In this document: positions 26,897 to 36,000 of the stretch, piece by piece | Numbering within the stretch: the first letter of the stretch is position 1 | Layout of the letters: every line of letters starts with the position of its first letter | Assembly: GCA_033852095.1 (NCBI GenBank) | Contig: JAWSVD010000097.1 | Span: forward strand, 1-64,000 | DNA length: 64,000 bases | Direction: 5' to 3' | Origin: CALCKW01 sp033852095 | GTDB lineage: Bacteria; Pseudomonadota; Gammaproteobacteria; CALCKW01 | Notes under the pieces: generated by a model | The model's database searches: none | Seen by the model: only the letters and a program-made list of their open reading frames with translations | Told to the model about the DNA's origin: nothing | Translations under genes and position numbers: made by a program

Positions 26897-27514
26897 TCAA
26901 TTGCCTTGCTGCGTGTGCGGAGTGCTGGCCAGCGTTGTGGCCAGGGTGGCGATGCGTGCGCCTTGGGCGCGGGCCAGCTGTCGCTCGGTTTGGTCCAGTG
27001 GGCGCTTGCCGTCACTGCCGGCCCAGTGGCTGGCACCGTAGGGGGTGCCGCCGCCGGTAGTGCTGTTGAGCCCCGTCTCGCTGTAGGGCAGGCCCGCGAT
27101 CAGCATGCCCTGGTGCAGCAGCGGCAGCATCATGCTCAGCAACGTGCTCTCCTGACCTCCGTGCAAAGACCCCGTGGAGGTGAACACCCCCGCCGGTTTA
27201 TCGCGCAGTGCAGAGCTCAGCCACGTGTTGAGTGCGCCGTCCAAGAAGTATTTCATCGGCGCGGCCATGTTGCCAAATCGGGTGGGGCTGCCCATCAGCA
27301 GGCCTTGGCATGCGGTGAAATCCTGCTCGCAGGCATAGGGCGCACCCTGTGCAGGCAACGCGGCTTCAGTGGCCTCTGTGTTTGCGGAGACAGCGGGCAC
27401 CGTGCGCAGCACCGCCTCACAGCCTGCGACACTCTCGACACCCCGGGATATTTCGCGCGCGAGCTGGGCGGTGCTGCCGTTGCGGCTGTAGTACAGCACT
27501 AGAATTTTTATCAT
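26897..27514 (-). CDS. wrbA: NAD(P)H:quinone oxidoreductase WrbA, flavodoxin fold
   Basis: 205 residues. The FMN phosphate loop is VLYYSRNGSTAQLAREISRGVES, followed by GLLMGSPTRFGNMAAPMKYFLDGAL, AGVFTSTGSLHGGQESTLLSMMLPLLHQGMLIAGLPYSE and TTGGGTPYGASHWAG, all WrbA signatures. It is a tetrameric two-electron quinone reductase of the cytoplasm. Operon with DUF2069. Confidence 0.94.
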   Translation of the reverse strand: MIKILVLYYSRNGSTAQLAREISRGVESVAGCEAVLRTVPAVSANTEATEAALPAQGAPYACEQDFTACQGLLMGSPTRFGNMAAPMKYFLDGALNTWLSSALRDKPAGVFTSTGSLHGGQESTLLSMMLPLLHQGMLIAGLPYSETGLNSTTGGGTPYGASHWAGSDGKRPLDQTERQLARAQGARIATLATTLASTPHTQQGN

Positions 27515-27630
27515 GGTGGGGCGTGCCTCAAGGCGGGGGATTTCAAGACGAGGGTACCTAAGTGCGGCATCCGAACTAAACTTGCGCTTATGGGTATTTT
27601 ACCCCAATGATGTCCCTTGGAGAATCCTGC

Positions 27631-29418
27631 ATGAACCCCAGTTCGAGTGACCCCGCCTTGCGGCCGCCGCCGCAGCGATTGGAGCTGCAGTCATTTGCTC
27701 AATTTTTATTGGCGCACAAGGTCATCGACAGCGGTCAGCGCCAGGTGCTCAACCAGTTGGGCGCGTCGCTGCAAGAGGGCGTGCAGCACCCGATCAATTT
27801 TGTCGCCGCGCAGCATTTTGAATCCGCGGGGCTCAAGGGGCCGTTGACTCTGCCGGTGTTGATGAAGTGGTTGTCTCAGCAGCTGGCCGTGCCGCTCTAC
27901 CATATAGACCCGCTGAAGATCGACGTGTCAGCGGTGACCCAGCAGTGCTCCTACAACTACGCCCTGAGCAAGGGCATTCTGGCGGTCGAGGTGGAGGCGA
28001 ACAAGGTGGTTTTCGCCACTTGCGAACCTTGTGATCACACCTGGATAGAGGAGCTGTCGCGGCTGTTGCAGCGCGAGATAGACACGGTGTTGGTCGAGCC
28101 CGAGGCGCTGCACCGCTACCAGCTGGAATTTTACAGCTTGGCCAAATCCATGAGCGGGGCCGAGCGTGATCAGGGGCCTGCCGTCGCCGGCATGCAGAGC
28201 TTCGAGCAGCTCATGGAATTGGGGCGCAAGGGCAAGCTCGACGCCAACGACCAGCACGTGGTCAGTGTGGTCGACTGGTTGTTGCAATACGCCTACGAGC
28301 AGCGCGCCTCGGATATCCACATCGAGCCGCGCCGCGATGAGACCGGGGTGCGCTTCCGCATCGACGGCGTTTTGCACGCGGTCTACGACATGCCGGTCTC
28401 GGTGGGGCTGGCGGTGGTGAGTCGGCTGAAGATTCAGGGCCGCATGGACGTCTCAGAAAAGCGCAAGCCGCAGGATGGCCGCATCAAAACACTGGACAAG
28501 GACGACCGAGAAGTCGAACTGCGCCTGTCCACCATGCCCACCGGTTTTGGCGAGAAGCTGGTGCTGCGCATCTTTAACCCCGACGTCTTGTTGCGCGACA
28601 TCAGCGAGCTGGGTTTTGCCCGCGAGGAGCGCAGTCGCTGGCTGAAAATGCTGAGCCGTACCAGCGGCATCGTATTGGTGACCGGGCCCACCGGCTCCGG
28701 CAAGACATCGACTTTGTACGCCAGTCTTAAATTGCTGGCGCGGCCTGAGGTCAATGTCTGCACCATCGAAGACCCGATCGAGCTGATCGAACCGAGCTTT
28801 AACCAGATGCAGGTGCAGCACAACATCGACCTGGATTTTGCCTCGGGGGTGCGCACACTGCTGCGCCAGGACCCGGATGTCATCATGGTGGGGGAGATCC
28901 GCGACGCCGAGACGGCAGTGGTGGCGGTGCAGGCGGCGCTGACCGGGCACCTGGTGCTCTCGACCATGCACACCAATGACGCGCCCTCGGCCGTGGCGCG
29001 CTTGATGGAGCTCGGTGTGCCGCCTTATTTGATCAACGCCACGCTGGTGGGGGTGCTCGGGCAGCGCCTGGTGAGAACCCTCTGCGAATACTGCAAGGCG
29101 CCGAAATTGGTGGACATCAACAGCTGGCGCGAATTCATCAACCCCTGGCGTGCGCAGGCACCGGCGACCGCCTGCGGCCCGGTGGGTTGTCTTGAATGCC
29201 GCAATACCGGCTTTCAAGGGCGCTTGGGTATCTATGAATTGTTGGAGATGGACGACGCGCTGCGTGCTTTGGTACGCGAAGAGGCGGACGTGGATGCGCT
29301 GCGCAAAAAAGCCTACCTGAACGGCATGAAACCGCTGCGCATCAGTGGCGCGCGTCTGGTCGGTGACGGCCTGAGCACCGTGGCGGAAGTGTTGAAGGTT
29401 GCACCTGTGGCGCTCTAG
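27631..29418 (+). CDS. Orphan GspE/PulE/PilB-type secretion ATPase
   Basis: 595 residues from the ATG at 27631 (GGAG upstream); the frame extends to 27607. The N-terminal domain (about 25-200) is of the T2SSE type. The ATPase core has Walker A TGPTGSGKTSTLYA, the Asp box and Walker B RQDPDVIMVGEIRDAETA, the His box LSTMHTNDA and a four-cysteine zinc site (LCEYC then CLECRNTGF). It would drive pilus or type II secretion assembly in the cytoplasm. No pilin, GspF/PilC or secretin gene is adjacent, so the system it serves cannot be named from this window. Confidence 0.9.
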   Translation: MNPSSSDPALRPPPQRLELQSFAQFLLAHKVIDSGQRQVLNQLGASLQEGVQHPINFVAAQHFESAGLKGPLTLPVLMKWLSQQLAVPLYHIDPLKIDVSAVTQQCSYNYALSKGILAVEVEANKVVFATCEPCDHTWIEELSRLLQREIDTVLVEPEALHRYQLEFYSLAKSMSGAERDQGPAVAGMQSFEQLMELGRKGKLDANDQHVVSVVDWLLQYAYEQRASDIHIEPRRDETGVRFRIDGVLHAVYDMPVSVGLAVVSRLKIQGRMDVSEKRKPQDGRIKTLDKDDREVELRLSTMPTGFGEKLVLRIFNPDVLLRDISELGFAREERSRWLKMLSRTSGIVLVTGPTGSGKTSTLYASLKLLARPEVNVCTIEDPIELIEPSFNQMQVQHNIDLDFASGVRTLLRQDPDVIMVGEIRDAETAVVAVQAALTGHLVLSTMHTNDAPSAVARLMELGVPPYLINATLVGVLGQRLVRTLCEYCKAPKLVDINSWREFINPWRAQAPATACGPVGCLECRNTGFQGRLGIYELLEMDDALRALVREEADVDALRKKAYLNGMKPLRISGARLVGDGLSTVAEVLKVAPVAL

Positions 29419-29483
29419 TACGTTCTGTGGTCTTATAAAACTACAATTCGTCCATTACGTTTCTCCAGTTCACTGGTGCTGTA

Positions 29484-29500
29484 TTTACAGTGGCTGTAAA
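29484..29500. promoter_or_regulatory. 17-bp inverted repeat upstream of an unknown gene, candidate operator
   Basis: TTTACAGTGGCTGTAAA has perfect seven-base arms around TGG, in the 196-base gap between the secretion ATPase and the 346-residue unknown gene. An overlapping CTGTATTTACAG lies at 29479-29490. Such symmetry just upstream of a gene suggests a repressor site; the protein that binds it is unknown. Confidence 0.4.
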
Positions 29501-29614
29501 CTGATGCGACAGAAACAATGAGCGAGTCAAAACTGATGCGCTTGGTGGAAATATTCATGTTGAGCGAACAAAGGTGCGGAGCGCCGTTCGTTCAGGTGGT
29601 TAACTGAAGTTGCA

Positions 29615-30655
29615 ATGAAAAACTCCATGTATTCAAACAACTCGGCACAAGCAATTGGATTCGCGGGTCTGAGTCAATATGTCAGTGAAATTGATAAGAT
29701 ACTCGACCGCTGTTGCCGCGTGCCCGCTGCAAACCATGCCACCGATGAACTCGACGACACCGCAGATCTGAGTGAAACCGTTGTTGATTTGTCGTGGATT
29801 GATGAACCTGACATCGAATCCTTTGTCGCTACTGATGACTACGAACGAACGCCTTTGATGCTGGAAAGTGCCTCCGCCGCGGAGCAATGGCACAACGATT
29901 CGCCGCGAAAAGGCCGAGCCTTATTCACCGGGATCGCCGCCGTGTTGTTGCTCGGAGGCGTGGCGACCGGGGTGTGGCACAGCGTGTCTGAGTCGCCCGG
30001 CGAAATCACAGCGCCCGAGACTGGCAGTTTGTTGGTGGGCGAAGAGCCTCCACCCGTGGGTCGAGGCCTGGTGTTGAACAGCGCGCAAATTCGCTTTTGT
30101 CTGGCGCAGGGTATTCGCTTGGGGGCTGCGGCAGAAAACACCGAATCGCTCGGCAGGAATGGCGCGGCGCGGCTGAAGGACATGTACGACGATTACGATG
30201 GCCGCTGCCGCGAGTACCGCTTTCAGGCGGGGGCTTTTGAGCAGGCTCGCCGCTCCGTTGAATCGCACCGCCTGAGCCTGGAGAGAGAGGGGCTTGCGCT
30301 GTTCTCTGTTGCGCCTGTGGTCGTTGCTGCGGTTGAGCCGCAATCGCACAGCGGCGATTCAGGGCCGCAATTGCAAATCATGATGGGCGAGGCTCCCCGA
30401 CTGGCTGACGCTCCTGCGCGGGAGGTCAGTCGCCGCGAGCCTGTGCTCAATCTAAAGCCGCGCACCTACATCAAGAATATGCAGTGGCGGCTGTTTAAAC
30501 TGAAGTACTACGCTGGCCCGATTGACGGTGTGGACAGCAAGGCGACCCGTGATGCGCTGCGAGGCTTTTTCAGCGCGCATCCAGAGCACGCCGACTCAAA
30601 TGAAGAAAAGGTGATTTTTCGCGCAGTGGACAGGGTTTACACCCAGAAGCACTAG
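29615..30655 (+). CDS. Unrecognised single-pass membrane protein with C-terminal peptidoglycan-binding-like segment
   Basis: 346 residues, no family recognised with certainty. The N-terminal 105 residues are acidic and would be cytoplasmic. One membrane helix is present at about 108-128 (LFTGIAAVLLLGGVATGVWH), so the rest is probably periplasmic. A middle part around 155-210 has two cysteines (IRFCLAQGIRLG and DDYDGRCREYRF) and resembles a small helical domain. The C-terminus (RTYIKNMQWRLFKLKYYAGPIDGVDSKATRDALRGFF) looks like a PG_binding_1 repeat. A candidate operator lies upstream. It is followed in the same direction by two more unknown genes. Confidence 0.75.
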   Translation: MKNSMYSNNSAQAIGFAGLSQYVSEIDKILDRCCRVPAANHATDELDDTADLSETVVDLSWIDEPDIESFVATDDYERTPLMLESASAAEQWHNDSPRKGRALFTGIAAVLLLGGVATGVWHSVSESPGEITAPETGSLLVGEEPPPVGRGLVLNSAQIRFCLAQGIRLGAAAENTESLGRNGAARLKDMYDDYDGRCREYRFQAGAFEQARRSVESHRLSLEREGLALFSVAPVVVAAVEPQSHSGDSGPQLQIMMGEAPRLADAPAREVSRREPVLNLKPRTYIKNMQWRLFKLKYYAGPIDGVDSKATRDALRGFFSAHPEHADSNEEKVIFRAVDRVYTQKH

Positions 30656-30721
30656 AGTCCCTGCCACAGCAGTATTTGGAAGTTAGATGATGGAACTCAT
30701 GCGTCGACACGGTATGTCACT

Positions 30722-31825
30722 ATGACAATCACGGTTTTACAGCACCCAGGTTTAGTGGCCGCGTGTTTCAGTTGTGGACAGGAAAAAAACAGCGTGTTTG
30801 CTGGCTGTAATCATTGTGGCGCGAAGCCAACACAAGCCGGCGAGCTGTCTGATTCTCTGCTGCTCAGCCGTTTCAGTGCTACCGAAGAACAGTTGGCTCA
30901 GGCGATATCAGAGCGCTCGCCCAAAGTGTTGATCCAGGCGGCGAGTGCCGCCACGCGGGAGGCAGCTGCCACCGCGCTGGAGGACGAGCAACTCCGTAAT
31001 TTATTGCAGCTAAACACGGAGCCTATGGCCCAGGTTCGGCCGAAAAAAGAACGGGTCGCAGAGGTCTTTGATCAGCTGCTCCGATCCACTGAAGCCGAGT
31101 GCACGCAGTACCGGGATTTCGGCCTGGAGCAGTGCCTGTTGCAGTCCGACAGTGTCTCGCCTTGGGTCAGCAACGAAAGGCTGTTGACCGCATTGCACGG
31201 CGATGCGCACAGTGTCTCCGCTGACGCGCTGGTTGAAGCGATCATCGATGTGGCAGAGAAGAGCCAATCCATAGGGCGGGCGGAGCTGCAGCGGCACCTG
31301 CGCGAGTGCGGTGCGAGCAGCGCCAGCTTGCAGACCGACGAGCTCAATGACCTTGAGCGGGCCTACGACAAATCCTTGCTCAACCGCGTGGTGGTATCGC
31401 TGGAGCGAGTGAGCACCGAACATTTGATCGCGCTGTTCACGCGGCTGAGTGCGGCGCAGGAGCGGCGGCGGGACAAACAAGTGCTGCCCTTGCTGAAGGA
31501 ATTGTCGCGGGTCTATAAAACACATGCCATGTCCGTGCTGCGCCACGAGGCCAGCAATGCCGGTCGCCTGATGTCCGCCATTCGCACCAGTTCGACCGCC
31601 GAGCTGGAGTTCAGTGGCGTGCTTTTGACGACACTTGAGTCATTGCTCGACAACTGGCAAAAGGTGGCTCGGCCACTCACCAAAGACCCCGTGGACCAAG
31701 ATGTAGCGGGTATTCGGCGGGCCTTGCAAAGTGAGCTGCAGGACATCGCCGATTATCTGCTCGAGCACCGCAGCGAAGATTCGCTTTCTGCTCGAGCGTC
31801 TCAACTGGCTTTGGTGTTGATGTGA
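30722..31825 (+). CDS. Unrecognised protein with N-terminal zinc-ribbon motif
   Basis: 367 residues, soluble, no signal peptide. The N-terminus carries CFSCGQEKNSVFAGCNHCG, a CxxC-x10-CxxC zinc ribbon (Cys15, 18, 29, 32). The remainder is predicted mainly helical with many Glu, Arg and Leu, including a long helical stretch around 215-345. I recognise no enzyme motif. It starts 66 bases after the preceding unknown gene and ends 37 bases before the next, so the three probably form one unit. Confidence 0.75.
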   Translation: MTITVLQHPGLVAACFSCGQEKNSVFAGCNHCGAKPTQAGELSDSLLLSRFSATEEQLAQAISERSPKVLIQAASAATREAAATALEDEQLRNLLQLNTEPMAQVRPKKERVAEVFDQLLRSTEAECTQYRDFGLEQCLLQSDSVSPWVSNERLLTALHGDAHSVSADALVEAIIDVAEKSQSIGRAELQRHLRECGASSASLQTDELNDLERAYDKSLLNRVVVSLERVSTEHLIALFTRLSAAQERRRDKQVLPLLKELSRVYKTHAMSVLRHEASNAGRLMSAIRTSSTAELEFSGVLLTTLESLLDNWQKVARPLTKDPVDQDVAGIRRALQSELQDIADYLLEHRSEDSLSARASQLALVLM

Positions 31826-31862
31826 TGCGAGCCGCTGAAAAACGCAGCAGAGGGTGTTGCTC

Positions 31863-32498
31863 ATGAGTGTATTCAAACAACTGCTTAACCGCAGAATGTC
31901 CGATCAAGAAGACCGTCTGAACCACGAGCTGGATAATCTGCAGCGGGTGATGGAGGACGAGGCTTTTCAGAACAGCCTGCTGGACGACAAGACCGCGGCA
32001 GAAGTGGCTCGCGGTGATTCAGTGGACGCGCTCGTGATGTCCTCCGGTGCCTTCGGCTTTGATCCCGAGAATCCGATCCCCGTCAACGGGCCACTGGGCG
32101 CGGTGACCTATCTGTCCCGTCTGAAGACCCATTCGGGCGAACGCCTGTTGTTTCAGTGTGTGGGTCGCAAAGATGGCGTGCGTGTGTTCGAATGTGTGAC
32201 CTACTCGGGCAGGCGTTGGTTCGTCTTGTTTCTGCACATTTACCACCCTCGAAAATCCACGTTCTTGCCAGATGGCTTTGAATTCAGTGGAGATGTCGCC
32301 ATGTTCAGTGGTTTTGTCGACGCCTCTCTCGATTTTCCCAAAGACTACCAGCAGCGAGTGGACAAGCTCGACGACCGCATCAAAGCAGCCTATGCCACTC
32401 AGGCTCGCCTCGGCGGCAACATAGGCGCGAGCTCCTTTGTTCGGCCGCTCGCCCATTGGGCCAAGCTCGATGCATTGGCTGTCAGGGGCTTCCGCTAG
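31863..32498 (+). CDS. Unrecognised hypothetical protein
   Basis: 211 residues from the ATG at 31863, preceded by AGAGGG. It begins with a charged helical region (DQEDRLNHELDNLQRVMEDEAF) and continues with a mixed alpha/beta part containing GFDPENPIPVNGPLGAVTYLSRLKT and a cysteine/aromatic-rich patch (LLFQCVGRKDGVRVFECVTYSGRRWFVLFLHIYHP). The second part could be a small beta domain. No signal peptide or membrane segment; function unknown. Last of the three-gene unknown unit; its relation to the NRPS-PKS operon 525 bases further on is unclear. Confidence 0.72.
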   Translation: MSVFKQLLNRRMSDQEDRLNHELDNLQRVMEDEAFQNSLLDDKTAAEVARGDSVDALVMSSGAFGFDPENPIPVNGPLGAVTYLSRLKTHSGERLLFQCVGRKDGVRVFECVTYSGRRWFVLFLHIYHPRKSTFLPDGFEFSGDVAMFSGFVDASLDFPKDYQQRVDKLDDRIKAAYATQARLGGNIGASSFVRPLAHWAKLDALAVRGFR

Positions 32499-33022
32499 CG
32501 GGTTCATGCTGACTCAAGGGGCCGCTCCAGACGGCTGCTGCATTGCTTGTACATGTTCTAGAAACCTTACTCTAAGCGCCGGCGTTTCGCCCCTGCTCTA
32601 GCCTCCCAAAGCCGGCGGATATGGCTGGAGAATACGGCCAAAATAGCTTCCCACACTAGGGAATCTACGTCTCGTCCGGCCTCTTACGCGCTCAATACTT
32701 TCAATAAACCGTGGCAGCTCTTGGCCTGCCTTCGCAAGATTGCTGGATTGTCGGATTGGGCGCACGGCCAGCTGTGCACCGAGGCGCGCAAGAGGGCTTT
32801 TGCGGATCACTGCGTCTTTGCTTCAGCTCTGTAGTAACAATTCACGCCATTTCTCCACGTTTGAGCCAGTCCCTTGTGTTTATTGGCAAAACTTTGCTGT
32901 CACATCGCCGTTAACAAGCCCGCAGGTGGATTGTTTGATCTGCTTGGAAATTTCGGGTCTGGCGCACAACCCCAGTTGGTTGCCTGATCTTCACACGTGA
33001 ATTGCGCTTAGGAGGTGCTGAC
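32499..33022. other. Leader region of the NRPS-PKS operon
   Basis: 524 bases without a supported gene. The region should hold the operon promoter, but I see no strong -35/-10 pair; TTGCTT followed 17 bases later by CTTACT near 32543-32571 is a weak candidate. The short frames inside (32711-32914, 32740-33000 and 32598-32810 on the other strand) have no family features. The downstream end has the AGGAGGT ribosome site described with the next gene. Confidence 0.5.
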
Positions 33023-36000
33023 GTGGGGCAGTACGTGGCTTGTGAAAGGTATTTGATCGATTTTCCTTCCGATAAAATCCGAACATCTCAACGGCTTGAA
33101 AAGGAATCGAGTTACGCCGTGAGCACTCACGGCGAGGAGCTCGGGGATTGCCGCTCGCTCAATCTGAGCGCGCTTTTCGCCGTTTTCCTGTGCCGTTACA
33201 GCCGACAAGAAGACACGGTTTTTCGAATCTGGCGTGATGGTGTCTGGGAGCTGGAGGCTTTCTCAGTCGACAAAAATACAGGGCTCGCGGGAACACAAGA
33301 GCAGGAGCTGCCAGAGGCTGCAGAGCTGGGCGCGCCAGGGCTGGCCATTGGTTTTAGCACGCACACACTCGAACTCAGTGAGCTGCAGGCGAGCGGTTTA
33401 GACGCTGTCTTTTTCGTGGAACAGGGCGCGCAGACGCGGCTGCGCTGTGTTTATGCGGAAGAGCATTTTGATGAGGTGGGCATCAGCTACCGCCTGTCTT
33501 CGCTGGCGACTCTGTTGCACGCGGCCTGTGCGAAACCAGAGGGCGTGGTGGGCGACTGGCCGATGCACTCCCAGCTGGACGCCGAGTTGCTTGCGCGCAT
33601 CAACCACACGGCAGCGGTCTTTGATGCCGAGACTGTTGTGCACGAACGATTTTCTGCTCAAGCGGCCAGCACGCCCGACGCAGCAGCGGTCTGCTTCGAC
33701 GGGCAAAGCCTGAGCTACAAGCAACTGGAGCAGCGCAGCAATCAGTTGGCCCACTACCTGCGCGCCAAGGGCGCTGCACCCGGGGTGAAAGTCGGGCTGT
33801 TTGTCGAGCGCAGCGAGCGCATGATCATCGCCTTGCTGGGCATCCTCAAATCTGGCGCAGCCTATATACCGCTAGACCCCGCTTACCCGGCGGAGCGCAT
33901 CGCCTACATCGCGGAAGTTTCTCGCGTGCCACTGATCATCACTGAGCAGCCTCTGCTGGGCCTGATCGACGCTGAGCAGACCTTGCCGGTGTTGATCGAT
34001 GCCCTAGATGATGCGCTGGATCAGCAGCCCAGCACGGCGCTGGATTCTGGCGTGCAGATTGAAGACCCCATGTACCTGATCTACACCTCTGGCAGCACGG
34101 GCAAGCCCAAAGGGGTGGAGATCTGTCACCGCAACGCCGCGGCGTTTATCGATGGCATGCTGTCTATGCCGCCGTTGAACCGCGTGGATCGCACCTTGGC
34201 GCTGACCTCCTTGTGTTTCGACGTTTCGGTTCCCGAGATCTACTGCACCCTGTTGATCGGTGGCTGCGTGGTTGTGGCCAACCGCGCCAGCGCCACCAAC
34301 CCCGTGGCCCTGGCGGCCCTGATCGAAGAAGAGCAGGTGGAGACGGTGCACGCCACGCCGTCCACCTGGCGTTTGTTGCTGGAATCCGGCTGGCACAATA
34401 AGCGTGTCACGGCTGTGACCGCCGGCGAGCCCTTTCCCCGTGAAATGGTGGCACCGCTCTTAGCGTCAAGCCGCGAACTGTGGAATTTCTACGGACCCAC
34501 CGAGGCGACCGTCTACGCCAGTGGTTATCAGATTACCGACCCGGACGCGCCTGTGCACATCGGCAAGCCGGTGCTCAACTACCGCGTGCGACTGTGCGAT
34601 GAACGCGGCCTCGCGGTGCCTTTTGGCGCGGCAGGGGAGATGTGGATAGGTGGTCCTGGGGTCTCCGGGCGGGGTTACAGCAACCGTGACGATTTGAACG
34701 CTGTTCAGTTTCCCGAAATCAACGGTGCGCGCTATTACCGCACCGGCGACGCGGTGCGCCTGTTGTTGGACGGCAGCATCGAATACCACAGCCGCATCGA
34801 CGGTCAGGTCAAGGTCAATGGCTACCGCATCGAGCTGGGTGAGATTGAAGCTGTGTTATCGCAGCACGCCAGTGTCTCCCGCGCTGTGGTCGATCTGCAG
34901 CACAGCGACGACGGCGAGAAGCTCCTCGCCGCCTGGTGCCTGATGGAGCCGGGCAGCGAGCTGGGGCCACCTGAGCTCAAAGCGCACCTGCGCAGCCAAT
35001 TGCCGCCCTATATGGTGCCACTTGCCTGGGCCACGCTCGACAGTGTGCCGCTCAACCCCAATGGCAAAGTCGATCGCAAAGCCCTGCCGCCCATCGCCAC
35101 AGACGCTGTGACTGCACCGCTGTTGCCCCGAGCCAGCGCTGCCGTCTCACTGGATGAGCAGCTGCGTTACGCCCGCGAGCTTTGGCTGCAGATGCTGAGT
35201 CTCGATGACTGCGATCAGCAGACGAGCTTTTTCGACTTGGGTGGCACCTCGATGATGGCGCTGCAATTTGTCAATCGCTTCAATGCCGCGACCCAGCAAG
35301 ATCACAACATCGTTGATTTTTTTGGCAAGCCCAACTTGCAAGCCTGGTCCGATCACCTGCGCAGCAGCGCCGTTGAAACAACCGTGAGCGAAGCGGTACA
35401 GGAAAAGCCAGAATCCGTCGCTGCACAAGACATCGCCATTGTGGGCATGGCGGTGCACGTGCCAGGTGCCAAGGGCTTACAGCAGTATTGGCAGAACATC
35501 GTCGAAGGGGTGGAGTCCATCTCGCATTTCAACCGCGGGGAACTACTCGCCGAGCTGCCCGCAGACACCGTCGACGACCCTGATTATGTAGCGGCTCGCG
35601 GCGTGCTCGAGGATTACGACGCCTTTGACAATGAGTTCTTTGCGATCAATCCGCGCGAAGCGCATGTGATAGACCCGCAGCAGCGTTTGTTCTTGCAAAC
35701 AGCGTGGCACGCCTTTGAAGATGCAGGGCAGGTGCCTGACAGCTTTGAGGGGTTGGTAGGGGTCTATGCGGGCACTTATTACAACACCTATCACAGCAAC
35801 AACGCCGCTGCCCACAGCGATAAGTTGGAGGCGATGGGCCATGTGCAAGAGATGATCGCCAGTGAGAAGGACTATGTCGCTACTCGCGTGGCGCACAAGT
35901 TCAATCTCAAGGGGCCGGCCGTCTCCGTGCACACCGCTTGCTCAACCTCCATGGTGGCTATCGCCCAAGCTTGTGGTGCACTGCGCTTGGGTCAGTGCGA

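Noticed and set aside
29479..29490. CTGTATTTACAG as a LexA (SOS) box
   Set aside because: The LexA consensus of gammaproteobacteria has eight bases between CTGT and ACAG; here there are four.
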